Source of the DNA: Porpolomopsis calyptriformis
Lineage: Eukaryota; Basidiomycota; Agaricomycetes; Agaricales; Hygrophoraceae
NCBI GenBank assembly: GCA_951640195.1
Contig: OX621165.1
Span: 1,860,001-1,924,000 of the forward strand
Direction: 5' to 3'
DNA length: 64,000 bases
Shown: in pieces, positions 45,380-56,900 of the stretch
Numbering within the stretch: the stretch's first letter is position 1
How the letters are laid out: each line of letters starts with the position of its first letter
Notes under the pieces: model-generated
The model's database searches: none
What the model saw: the letters and a program-made list of their open reading frames with translations, nothing else
What the model was told of the DNA's origin: nothing
Position numbers and translations under genes: made by a program

Positions 45380-46353
45380 GTGGGGGTATCATTCGCTGAG
45401 CTGTGCTCCTCTACGGAAAAGAGGTTCTTCAGCTCATTGAGTTCTAACATGGTCATGTCATAAAAGAGAGTGCAGATGTTAACCACAGCCTTCTCCTTTG
45501 GACAATCTCATTAGAAATATCTGACTTCTCCACAATTGAAGCAACGGTGGATCTGACGTGTTTTGTCAATGTCCATGGGCTTTCCCTGACTACCATGGAT
45601 GATCCCAGTGGGGACTTGGTGATCTCCAGAGGGTTGGGCCTGGGGATGGGATGGAAGGGTCTGGGGGATGAATCATGAGGAGGAGGGGATGGCTGGATGA
45701 TGAGTCTGTTCCTGTTGACAGAACTGTTCGTGAAGTTGCCCAATGGCCATAGCCTTCTCACAATAGGCTGTCTATGTTGTGGAGAGAGGGGGATTCAAAT
45801 AAATTTGGTGAACAATATTGCGATGGATATTTTTCTTGAAGATACAGATTTTTTCTTTATCCTGGCTGCCAAGGCCAGCAAGTTTTGCCTTCATTTCATA
45901 CTTGACAATGTACTCCATAATGAGAGAGGATCCTTGCATCATAGTTTCAATTTCCTTGCATGCACACTGCTCAAAGGCAGGATCCTTAAAGCTTCTGTCA
46001 AGGCCAAGCTTGAAATTTGCCCAAGAAGGGAAGGGAATGGTGTTGCCTTGAGCATCAGTCTGGTTGAGGAAGTCATTGACAAATTGCTGAGCCCAGATGG
46101 CAGCTGTTCCTTCCTTCATGTATGAAAGGGTGATGAGGGCATGTTCTATAGCATTGGTGACTCCTCAGCTAGCTAGGAATATGATAACCTGATGGTACCA
46201 ATCCCTGTAGGCCTTGGGATTGCCATTAAAGGTGCCAGGTTTGGCAAGTTTGATTTTGTTGGAGATAGTGGTAGCCATTAGTGGAGCAGGTGGGGGACTG
46301 TTTGGGGATGGAGGAGGTGGTGTTGAAGGACTTGGATCAGGATTAGGGTTCAT
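45380..46353 (-). pseudogene. Gag of gypsy 3
   Basis: It starts at ATG 46353 with a Pro/Ser-rich N-terminus (MNPNPDPSPSTPPPP). A capsid-like domain follows (KIKLAKPGTFNGNPKAYRDW, then AAIWAQQFVNDFL, FKLGLDRSFKDPAFEQCACKEIETM), and then a knuckle CFNCGEVRYF with stops before DCPKEK at about 45540-45500. A TGA near 46165 and further stops break it. An upstream Pro/Ser-rich open frame at 47236-46700 may be part of the same transcript. Confidence 0.75.
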
Positions 46354-46699
46354 GTCAGGGAGGGGAGTAGGTGGCTCTCAAGGAGAAGGACTTGGTTTTC
46401 TGGATGAAAGAAAAGATAGGGCAGAAGGAGGCAGGTCTGAAGGCTCATGTTTAGGTTTGAATTCTATGGAGGTGATTCATTGCTTTCCCTGGGTGGTAGG
46501 TTGCGGGAAAGGTGATTCAACCAGTGGAGGGGGAGTTTGTCAAGGCCTGAGGCCTAGAAAAGAGAACAAGACTAGAGTCCAAGGGGTTAGAGGCATGAAG
46601 GACCTAGATGCGAGTGCAGACAAGGAAGGAAGAGGAGGAAGGATCTGTGATGAAAGGGGCAAGTGGATCTCGAGTTGATCCTCAGGCGTGTCTTCATAC

Positions 46700-47236
46700 T
46701 CAAGTTTCTCTTTGGGTTCTGAGGCACTGTAAGAGGGCCTTTGTGATAGATGAGACATAGTAGTTAATGGTTGAGTACAAGATGGATTTCTCACACATCT
46801 TATGTTTCATATTATCAAAAGATGTAAATGATAGGACAACAACTCGTTCCAATAAATGATGGGGATAGTAAATGTGAATGTGAACTTGGAGGTGGATAAC
46901 CAGCTCTACTTCAAGGAGTGTGGCTGGGTTGGATGGATCTTCAATTGGAGATGAGGGTGCAGTATCGAAAGATTCCTCAGAAGAGGACAATAAGGGGGAC
47001 AGAGGTGGAGATGGGGTAAGGTCAGGTTCAAGGAATTCATTAGCCAACAAGTTGAGCTGTTCTGTGAGAAAATTAAGCTCGAGTGGTGACAATTCTAGTG
47101 CGGCAGTGGCGATCAGATGTGTGTTGCTAACAAGCTCAGATGCTAAAGCCTGTTGGGGTTCTGGGTTAATGGGGGTGTAGGGTGGTGGCGGTGATAGTGA
47201 GCATGAGGCCAGGGTGGAGGTCAACTTGAATACCAT
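46700..47236 (-). pseudogene. Upstream open frame of gypsy 3 (Pro/Ser/Leu-rich, unknown)
   Basis: 178 codons just after the 5' LTR. The N-terminal half is Pro/Ser-rich (LSPPPPYTPINPEPQQAL), the middle Leu/Glu-rich (LSPLELNFLTEQLNLLANE). It may be an N-terminal extension of gag or a separate product. No family is recognised. Confidence 0.4.
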
Positions 47237-47419
47237 GTGGGGATGTCCAGAGGGTCTCCTATAGTTCTTTAATCGACAGAGGTTGGCTTTGCAGAGGGGA
47301 GTCTGGGTTGGGATTCCAAGGCAATTGCTCAGCTAATGTGGTAGTAGAGACAATCAGATGAATCTTGACCAGGGACTGTTGCTGTTAAAAGCAGAGGGGG
47401 AGGTTGAGTTTTGATCTTC

Positions 47420-47769
47420 TGTTAAGGTACAGGGGCCTCCCAGTCATGCTTAGGGTGCTCAATGGAGGGGACCAAGATCTCAGCTAAAAAGCTAAGGGGG
47501 GGTGTCTCTGTTGAGATTGAAACTGAGCCTACAAACTCTAACTATGCTACTTATCTAATCTAAGTTTGAATTCTACAACTCAACTGCAATCCATGGAACA
47601 GCTGACTTAGCTGCTGTGTCCTGCTGCATAACTGAGGATGGTGTCATTGCTGACCAATGGCAATATCCCCTCTAATCTACAAGGTAGCAAACAATAAAGG
47701 AAGGTGGTGGGGGGATAAGATTAGGAAAGATTGCAATAAGATAAAATGAAAATAGGATGCATCATAACA
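47420..47769 (-). repeat. LTR of gypsy 3 (5' with respect to its genes)
   Basis: 350 bp, TGTTAAGGTA ... ATCATAACA on the plus strand, paired with 40375-40729 and followed by TSD GGAGT. Confidence 0.92.
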
Positions 47770-47989
47770 GGAGTTGTGGGTTGCTCTTCAGGAGGAGTAG
47801 CTAAAGATTGATATGAATTTCATTAATACCTTGATAGATTTGATGCCTAGATGTGCCCAGGCTGTCTATGAAGCACATGGGAGGTCTACAAAGTACTAGT
47901 TTAGGAGTACAGTTGCTGAAATTCATCATTTCGTAGAGTTGCATATCTTGTATTACTGCGACACGCAAATACTTTTTCGCGTGACTGTA

Positions 47990-48230
47990 CTACCTACGGT
48001 GAGATGTAGACAAAAACTGGCTGGAACCCAAGGGTATAAGACCAAGTCCCACGTATAAACTTCGGCCTCGGAAACTGTGGGCACCAACTATACTAACATG
48101 ATCAACATGGGATAAATCCACCATGTGCCCGGAGGCGCACTCGTATTGCAATCAAATGAAAAATAGTTTAGTCTAATTCATTCCGTATGGTACGACGCGA
48201 TCTTGGGCACCACGACAAATACTCTGCACT
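47990..48230. other. Spacer between Tc1 element C and KAR2 3' end
   Basis: Sequence of normal host composition that probably holds the KAR2 3' untranslated region. No gene is seen. Confidence 0.5.
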
Positions 48231-50805
48231 TCATAGTTCATCGTGATCAGGAACTTCCTCTTTTCCTGACGAGGCGGTACCTGAGTAGAGTTTCGTAGTG
48301 ATTGGGTTAACAATACTTTGGATCTCTTCAATTTGAATTGGATGTTATCTTCAGAACTTCCGAACTCGGTGAGGTAGAAAACGTACCAGAAAGTTTTTCT
48401 TCTAATTCTTCAACGCTTGCTGACTGCCCATTCTCATCAATCCAATCGGTGACCTCTTTAGTGGCAGCCAAAATTGTCTTCTTATCATCCTCGCTGATTT
48501 TTCCTCCAAGGCCCTCCTGGTCCCCGAGCTGGCCCTTCAGTCCGTAGACGAACGACGAGAGACCATTCAAAGCCTCAATTCGCTTCCTGTGAAGTTCATC
48601 TTCTGCCGCGAAGTCTTCGGCTTCCTTAATCATGCGATCAATTTCTTCGGACGACAGCCTCCCCTTTTCGTTCTTGATGGTGATAAACTCCAATTTTCCA
48701 CTGGAAATTGATCATCAGAAAAGAATTAATAACAATCGTGAGTAGAGAAACAAATGCTCACGTGGCCTTATCCGCTGCTGCCACTTTCATAATGCCATTA
48801 GCATCAATCTCAAATGTCACTTCAATCTGGGGAACCCCTCGGGGTGCTGGGGGAATGCCGGAAAGTTCAAACTTGCCCAGAAGGTTGTTGTCCTTGGTCA
48901 ACGATCGCTCCCCCTCGAAAACTTGAATCAACACGGTCGGCTGATTATCCGCGGCCGTCGAGAAACTAAAACAATTGGATATCAGTGACCGACACATGAA
49001 CGAAGAGGACATACATTTGGCTTTTCTTGGTGGGGATGACCGTATTACGGGGGATAAGCTTGGTGAAAACCCCACCAGTAGTCTCGATACCAAGAGTGAG
49101 CGGGCAGACATCGACGAGGAGGACATCCAAAGTACCCTCCGCGCCAGACAAGATACCTGCTTGAACAGCGGCACCATAAGCTACCGCCTCATCTGGGTTG
49201 ATGCCTTTGGAAGGCTCTTTTCCGCCGAAGAATTCCTTCAGAAGTTGTTGCACCTTGGGAATGCGAGTAGAGCCACCAACGAGGATAATCTGGAACGGCG
49301 TCAGGCTGGAATTTATATATTTCAGGTTGGAGGTTAAGGAACGAACTTCATTAATGTCCTCCTTCTTGACATTGGCATCCTTAAGAACCTGCTCAACGGG
49401 CTTCATCGTCTTCCTGAAAAGATCCATGTTAAGTTCCTCGAATTTGGCCCGAGTAAGAGTCTCCGAGAAGTCATTGCCGTCTTCAAATGCCTCGATTTCG
49501 ATCCTGGTTGACTGCTGGTTAGACAAGGTGCGCTTTGCTTTCTCGACTTCTCGCTTGAGCTTTCCCATTGCCCTTAGGTTTTGTGACACATCGGTGCCTG
49601 TCTTCTTTTTATATGACTTGACGAGATGGTCGATGACGCGGTTATCAAAATCTTCACCTCCAAGGTGGGTATCACCAGCTGTAGCCAGCACTTCGAAAAC
49701 ACCATTGTCGATCGAGAGGAGGGACACATCGAATGTTCCACCACCTAGATCGTATACGATGATCTGGGTTTCGCCACCTTTCTTGTTCAGGCCGTATGCG
49801 ATCGCAGCAGCTGTGGGCTCGTTGATAATTCGGAGAACCTCCAAGCCTGCAATGGTTCCGGCGTCTTTGGTTGCTTGACGCTGGGCATCGTTAAAATCTG
49901 CAAGTCACAAAAATATAAGAGAATGGCTGAGGTCTGCAGGGGCTCAACTTACATGCCGGGACCGTGACCACAGCCTGCGTGACCTTTTCTCCCAAATAGG
50001 CCTCGGCCGTCTCTTTCATCTTTCCAAGAACCATAGCGCTAATTTCCTCGGGTGACTGCGTACAAATGAATCAGTTTCAGAGGTGCGGGTGCGATGGGTG
50101 GGACTGACAAAATCGCGGGGTTCGCCCTTGTAGTTTACATGAATCGCTGGCTTCCCGTTCTTCTCTAGGACATCGAATGGCCAATGCTTCATGTCACGTT
50201 TCATATCTTGGTCCTCCATTTTACGTCCAATTAAACGTTTAGCGTCAAAGACGGTGTTTTTAGGATTCGAGTGAAAGGCGTTTTTGGCACTGTCGCCGAC
50301 GCTGAAGATTTGGTGTCAGCATGAACATCATATGACGAGTGAAGAGTGTTTACAGTCGTTCTTCGTTTGTGAAGCTGACCCATGAAGGAGTTATCCGATG
50401 TCCTTGATCATTGGCGATAATTTCCACACGACCACCGCGTTGAACGCTGGATATTTAATTTAGCCTGGAAGAGTCAAGTTTACAGAGGCTATTTACCCAA
50501 CGCAGGAATAACTAGGCCCAACATTCCAGGGAGGTTAGCAATTAAAAAGGGACGGTCAAGAGCTTGAAGCGTACGTTGTACCCAAATCTAGAGAGGATCA
50601 TCGGTCATTGTTAACTAGGTGCAATGACGGCCAACTTACCTATACCAATGACTGTCCCAGCTTTTGGAGATAGTGGGACCTCGTCGGCCTTGGAAGCCAA
50701 AGGGCACAAACAAATTAAAGCGATAAAAGCGATGATAAAGAAGGTAAAAGATGGCGCCGGGCGCCAAGGTTGTGTGCCTGCTGTACGGCGAAGGGGACGA
50801 GACAT
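48231..50805 (-). CDS. KAR2: ER lumenal Hsp70 chaperone BiP/Kar2
   Basis: Eleven exons (50805-50640, 50587-50575, 50511-50497, 50446-50354, 50301-50109, 50055-49953, 49897-49347, 49289-49015, 48965-48762, 48700-48387, 48325-48231) sum to 2022 nt, 673 aa, the usual BiP length. A hydrophobic signal anchor-like stretch ([16 protein letters not shown]) is followed by the ATPase domain: [41 protein letters not shown] and [16 protein letters not shown]. The substrate-binding domain ([33 protein letters not shown]) and a C-terminal HDEL retention signal complete it. It binds nascent and misfolded proteins in the ER, drives import through Sec61/Sec63 and controls the unfolded-protein response. Introns are 49-63 bp with GT-AG ends. 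Two exons are only 13 and 15 nt. It shares its promoter with NUP192. Confidence 0.97.
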
Positions 50806-50973
50806 AGTTGTGATATGTGTCTAAGATTTGACGAGCTGATACTATATATCCAAAAAAAAAGTCGACGTGTCAAAACGTGGCTCGGTTGTCACCTTTCCCA
50901 CGAAGTGAATGTCACCTTTTCCCACGCAGTGTCACCTTTAATTTCCACTTGTGTGCCCGAGCCCGAGGAAACG
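50806..50973. promoter_or_regulatory. Divergent promoter between KAR2 and NUP192
   Basis: 168 bp separate the two ATGs. On the KAR2 side there is a TATATA motif (50843-50849) next to an A9 run, and GTCGACGTGTCAAAACGTGG at 50861-50880 holds two ACGTG cores, like unfolded-protein-response elements bound by bZIP factors. Three repeats of GTCACCTTT (starting at 50888, 50911 and 50931), two followed by CCCACG, fill the NUP192 side. Function is inferred from position and motif only. Confidence 0.6.
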
Positions 50974-53900
50974 ATGGAATCCATTGGTACATTGCGCGCT
51001 GTCCTTCTCGACACATTCGGTCCTCGTGGATCACACGAGGGGGACCAAGAACTTTTTGACCAATTGATGGTCCATCAAACGCGTCTTTTGAACCTCTTTG
51101 ACGTCGGACCACCAAACGCGCAGGAGCGAAGTGATCTCCAGTCTGGTAATTGAGCAGTATATATCCTTTCAGTCGGAATGATTCTCAATCGCGTTACACA
51201 GGCAAAACAATCATCGACAACCAGCCCGTTGCCGTCAATTCTGAGTTTGCGCGTCAAGTCTGCTTTCTCTCCCAACAACTCAACTGTTCCGAGCGATATT
51301 TGGCAAGCCTATTGCATCAAGTCATGGCAGAGAATCCAAATATTACCTCTATCAATTGCTTGGAATTGGCCATCGCTGAATTCCATCAGAGACGCCGCGA
51401 TCTCGCCGATTCCCTGCGTTACATATTTGAAGCTGCCGAAGCTGCGTCTATAAGCGATGCTCCGCCAGTTTGCCTGCGAATAGACGCGTTTGTCCGCCAG
51501 GATCTGATTCCGGCTGTGGCATTTCCTGAAGGTCAAGTGTCTTTGGCGTCCCGAATATTCAAGGAGATCCAAACCCTAGGAGATGGGATCTCAAGAGCTT
51601 TTCAAGCGAAGCAAAGCGCGAGAAGTACGTCCTGCACACAAGGTAAGCAACTTCCTCATCTGCATCGAGGAGTGCTTTGAGCATCATATCCAGAGGAGTC
51701 CCTAATCCTTGGCTATGACGTCCTGAATGCAAGATACGACTCACTCAAGTATGAACGCCGGGGCTTGTCCACAGCCTTCTGTGTTCTTGCACGACTGGGA
51801 TATCTTTCCTCTCACGAGATCCAGATGGCTATTCACTGGCTGGCCGAAAATCCCAATCACCCCTCAACGTACTATATGCTGACTGCAGTCTTGGTGGCCT
51901 TTGACATTGTGGATCCTCAGACTACGGGTGGAAAGATTAGGAGAACTCTAGCAATGGACCAGGGTACCGTGTCCTTCATGAGGAAAAAACTTGACCATTC
52001 AGTGGCATGGAAGGAACCTGGCCTGAAGGCAACAATACTGTTGAGTTGGGCTTTGTTCCTGACGGAAGCGAGACATCGTGATCCTCTTTTGGAACACCGA
52101 GAAGGTTTCAAAACAGAGGAACTGGAAAGTCAGGTTTGTAATGCGGTACAAGGGGACGCGTTTACCTATCTGGCTCTCGCCGTTTTCCACTTGCAGAAAA
52201 GGACGGGGAACATATCCTCGTCTTACTTACACACACTATCTCCCCCCGCCGAACAGGAGCATTTCCGGGACTTGCCCTCGGAGGATATAACATCGATGAT
52301 CTTACAAGCATTCGAAACTCTCATAAGATCCTTGCTCACTCACGCTTCCTCGGAGCTCCGAAAAATTAAACAACGACAGGAAGACCTCGTTCTCGCTGGT
52401 ATTCGCTCAGATCGGGCCAGGGTCTTCCGTCCATTGACGACATCTGGTAACGTCTCCTTTTCTTCCACCACAACCCCCGACTCCGACAACACAATCCATT
52501 CTCCCCCGCGGAATGACATCGCTACGCTCTATTCCCTTATCGGTCTCCTTTACTCTGCTCTACCTGACGAAAGCGCCCTCCAATTTTGGGCTTCTGGGCC
52601 CCAGTTCAAGTTGCACCGAATGACCTACCTCGAGTATGTGGAGACGACATCAGGGAAACTCTCTGCATTCCTCCAATGGGCCGTTTGGTCAACCCAGCCA
52701 CGTGATATAGAATTGTCAATGGCGCTGTACGATATGCTAGCCGGACTCGCCAAGGGACAGCATTGTAGCGAGCTGGCATACAATTTTATGGCCAGAGGCG
52801 CGGGAGAAGTAATACCCGGAGGCATGGTGCCGCCCTCTTCAGATACGGCACATTATGCTGTCGGCCCCACCGTTTCGTGGAGCGTGATGTTTGCATTGCT
52901 GGAATCGTGGACTTCACTATCCCAAACTACCCGCCCAGGTCAGGGGTCGTCAAGATCGGCGGATATCGGCGGTTCCTCTCATTCTTGGAAACCAAACTAC
53001 CAGACGTATCAATCTCCGGCACTTGGACCAAGGGACGTCCTCTTGGCGCAGTCCTTTCTTCGTTTTCTTTCACGTGTTGTCGCCAGTTCAGTCGCTGTGC
53101 GTATAGCTATATCTGGCCATACTCATTTTCATGCGATTTCAACCCTTGTGTCTTTGATTCCCTTGAGTATCCCCCTTGAGCTCAAAGGGACCCTGTTTGA
53201 AACCCTTGCTTCATTTTGTCAACCTGGTGCTGGCGTTGCATGCGTAGAGATATGCAAAGCTGTTTGGACCCTTATGGAAAGACTAGAAGTAATCAACGTG
53301 CGTGGAGGATTTGATGGCGCCTTTGCGACCGGATCAAGTCTTTTGCAGACCGGTAAAGGCGTGGAGGTGGAGCTGGAAGAAGTTGAGGTGGTGTACAAGA
53401 TGTATCCCGCCACCATACCATTCCTTCAGTTGCTCAGCTCACTCATTCACGCCCCAAAAAGTCTTCCTTTCAAGGACCGCATTATGGAGGCCGATTCGGT
53501 GAATACAATCCCCGATAATCTGGGCCAGCCCTATCGATTGCCAGGTATCGGACCATATGTGTCGTTCGTTGTCGACAACGTGTTCTTAAAAATTCCAAAC
53601 CGGGAGTACATGCGTCCCTCAGACAGATGGCAGATCAACGATCTGTGCCTTTGTTTCATTGAGCGTATCTTGGCGAGCTATGATCTAGAGTCCTTAATAA
53701 GGACCATCGACGACTCACGTCTAAAGGCAGATATAATCATCCCTTTTCTAGTCCATCCAGGATACGATATCATGAAACGGCTGTTGACAAATTCCCCACT
53801 CCAAGCAAGCATCTTGTCGTATATTGTCGAGGGGGTCGAAGGTTTTGAGAAGGAGTTTGCCGAAGAGCAACCCTATTTTCGGAGTACCATCGTTCGCCTC

Positions 53901-56900
53901 CTGAGGATCGTTCTTCGCGTCCTAGAGTTGCAAGATATCTTTATCGATGTCCTTGTTCCGTCACTGGCGAATCTCGAAAATACATCTATCTTCAACCATT
54001 CACGCTCCTATTTCACAAAATTTGATCAAGCCTTATCGTTCGGACCCCGCTATATTCCCTCGATAGCCGCTTATGTCGCATATCCCTCCCACCTCGAATT
54101 AGTTCTGCTCTCCATCAAGATACTCACCACACTTTCCTCGTTGAATACATCCACCAACTTGGGGACTTTGATTGCACAAAGCTCTGACTCCGAACGCATC
54201 CTCAGTGGATTTGAGCACATCATGAACTCGGAGACCACGGTCGATGTCTTGGTGGCTGAAACAACTGCAGAACAGTGCACCGGGGCTGGTGCACAATGTG
54301 TCAATGGAACACCCGAGATACTTGAACAGGCCGTCAGGCTCGCCGCTCTCCAGCTTTTTATTCTGAATACGGACTCAAATCGATCATATCCGAACATTGC
54401 CCACTTCCTTCTCTTCGGTAGTACAAATGAGGAAACGATGATTCAAGATCCTCGTGCTCTCGGCGGCCGCCAGACATGTATCCATGTCATCATTGCCTTA
54501 CTCAGGGCTGGCATCCCTCCTGTGCAGGACAAGCATAAGGATCGTGACCAGAATCCGTTATCCTACATCGACCCGCTATTTCTAGTCCTTCCTGGACTTG
54601 CCGAGCGCTGCTACCGCGTCATTTATCAACTCTGCACACATTCTCGTACTTCACCTTTCATGATGCGTTATTTACGAACTCGTGAAAATTTTTTTGTTCG
54701 TCAGCTGGCCGCAATTCCTTTTAAAGCCCCAGAGGTTCTGGATGATCCGTCTCTCCAGGTCGTCTACGCCGATGGTTCGCGTGTTGAAACCACTATCTCG
54801 ACACTGACCTCATTTTTGCGACTGCGTTCGTGCATCTTCGATCTCATTGCACTTGAAATGCATGTACTTACAAACCAAGGCCATTCCAAGGGCGTTATGG
54901 AGCTTCTCGGCGTTCTTTTCGAGAATGATGGGTCGAACCAGAACGAATCAAGCAGTTTGGACCACCATTCAAACTATCCTTTCCGAGACTTCGGACAATC
55001 ACATATGCGGATTGTCGAATTCGTGCAATTTTTGAACTTCGATTGGTTGGACAGTATGACCGTGAAACCTACCGATCTCCAACTCTTCAGCCACCTCAAT
55101 TTACAGTCGTGTATTCGTGTCGACGCTGCCGGGTGCGAGGTTATCGACAGGACGGCGGTAATGTCTCTGATGATCAGTGCAAAACGCGGCCTTCATACTC
55201 AAGGAAACATCATAACACCCTCCCACGCGGATCAGTTGTTGGCAGAGATGACATATATCATGGAGAGTTGTGCCGTCGAAAACCACCGTCGAGAAGTTTG
55301 TCACGCTACAACCACCAGTTATGAAGCTTGGAAGAGATTGCTGGACATGACATTGACAAAGTGCTTCACGCCACTCCCCCACGATCTTCGAGAGAATATG
55401 ATATTCGATCTGCTTCCTACTTTGTCCACTGCCATCAATTCAACCAATATTCAAGACTCGACGGCAATTCTGCTCTCAGAAATAATATTGTCGTCGATTA
55501 CCAAGCTACGAGAAGACAGGCGCCATCGGATTTTCGCTTGTTCGGCCAGCGGTGATGCAAATACTAGATCCTTACCAGCAGAACGCCTACATGCCCTTTT
55601 GCGGAACATTCTTGGATGCATAGCGGATGGCAATCGAGTTGATCTCGTGCGAGGAAATCTTTACGCCTCTTTGATCAACTACTTGCACCTGATTTCTTCG
55701 GAAGATGTTAGCCTAAGGTCCTCTGGAGATCACCCTTTACCATCATTTGCTCAAACAAATACTTATCTTCGTGATAGTCAATCTCCTGCCCCAACAGAAG
55801 TTTGCCACTCATCACTTTCGCCACTACAAGTCGGTATGTTGAATTTAATGAAACGCAACGTCACGCAGTTCGTAGCAACGATCTCTCGAGATGCTATCGA
55901 CGGAATGGAAGTATGGAAGACGGTTGCTTTCATGTTGTTGGACTCCCTGGTTCACTTATGTCGCAACGAAACACATCAGGCCGTGCTAAGCGCATTAACC
56001 CGTCATGGAGTACTGTCCAACTTCGTGCGCGGTCTGAAGGAGTCAGATTCGCGACTACAGTTTGTCTTGAAACCTGATCCCGGTGGGTACTCTCTTTGAC
56101 TTTTTACTTTGGTATTCTCATCTCTCCCATGCAGACGACTTGAACCCGTTATATGTATACGAGGCCAAGATGTCCCTATTCATCCGAATGGCGCAGACAC
56201 GCCAAGGAGCCGAACGATTATTAGAGGCACAGCTCCTCCCCGTATTGGCGCAATGTGACTACCTGGATGCTAGACCAGAAATAGATCAGTCGTTTATAGG
56301 TCTGTTTACTCTTTTTTTCATTATGTTCAAAATTTGACACTCCCATCTAGATCAGGATTCCTTCCTCCCTTCCGCTATCCAGCGCTATCATCAACTCTTC
56401 CTTCCTGCTCTACAGCTTGTGAATGGCTTGCTGGCCACGCTGGGGTGCTCACATGTCACTGTTGCAAACCAAGTGAGGGTGTCGTCATGGCTGTCTATCT
56501 GTCACTAACTTCTACAGGTTCTGGAATTCCTGTCGAGCCACAGGGATACGATTGTGATTCATCTGAAAACGGAGACAGATTCGGCCGCACTCCCCTTTGT
56601 GGAGGAATTTTATCTGCTCGTATCTTTGTGCGCAAGCATCTTTCCCTTGGTCCCCAAATCTGACTTGGTGAGCTGATTAATAAAATCCAACAATACATTG
56701 ACGAAAAACCATACAAAACATGTAGTTCTCAACTTCGGGCTTTGGGGGCATCCATGAGGCCATCTTAACACTGGCTGCGCGATCACTTGGCGGCCGAGGA
56801 CGGTTTCAAAGTATAAAATCGCAGAAAAAGGCAGAACTACTGGAGCTCAGCTTTAATGATTCAGGTACTTCCTCTCCAATTTGCTGTCGCTTCTGAGGCC

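Larger units (their letters stand above)
40375..47769 (-). mobile_element. Gypsy 3: Ty3/gypsy chromovirus on the minus strand, TSD GGAGT
   Basis: 7395 bp between LTRs 40375-40729 and 47420-47769, with GGAGT at 40370-40374 and 47770-47774. Gag is near 46353-45380, pol about 44930-41207 with a chromodomain, and a solo LTR (43146-43363) lies in pol. It belongs to a different subfamily from gypsy 1 and 2. It is heavily mutated. Confidence 0.93.
37515..47899 (+). pseudogene. Tc1-like transposase of element C, in five pieces
   Basis: Piece 1 (37515-38266) has the helix-turn-helix region (MAKLAGSCETSPQLQK, PLSKIALFTNLPLRTVQ), a frameshift near 37705 and the first DDE block (WERVI, stop, TDKVLVELGKE). 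Piece 2 (39980-40079) has EDGALTHQSKIAWEF and PPQSPDL. Piece 3 (40297-40374) continues NPIKHVWKRLKMLVN (the catalytic Glu of NPIE is Lys here). Piece 4 (47775-47899) ends IDLMPRCAQAVYEAHGRSTKY. Each break coincides with an insertion with its own TSD. Confidence 0.88.
37058..47987 (+). mobile_element. Tc1/mariner-like element C, split by four insertions; TSD TA
   Basis: Left end CAGTCATGTGAAAAAGTATTT after TA at 37056-37057. Right end AATACTTTTTCGCGTGACTG before TA at 47988-47989. Removing the four insertions (37140-37508, 38267-39974, 40080-40291, 40375-47769), each with one 5-bp TSD, leaves about 1226 bp, which agrees with the intact relative of 1243 bp at 12496. Confidence 0.93.

Noticed and set aside
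49198..49878. 226-codon open frame on the plus strand
   Set aside because: It is the antisense shadow of the conserved ATPase domain of KAR2.
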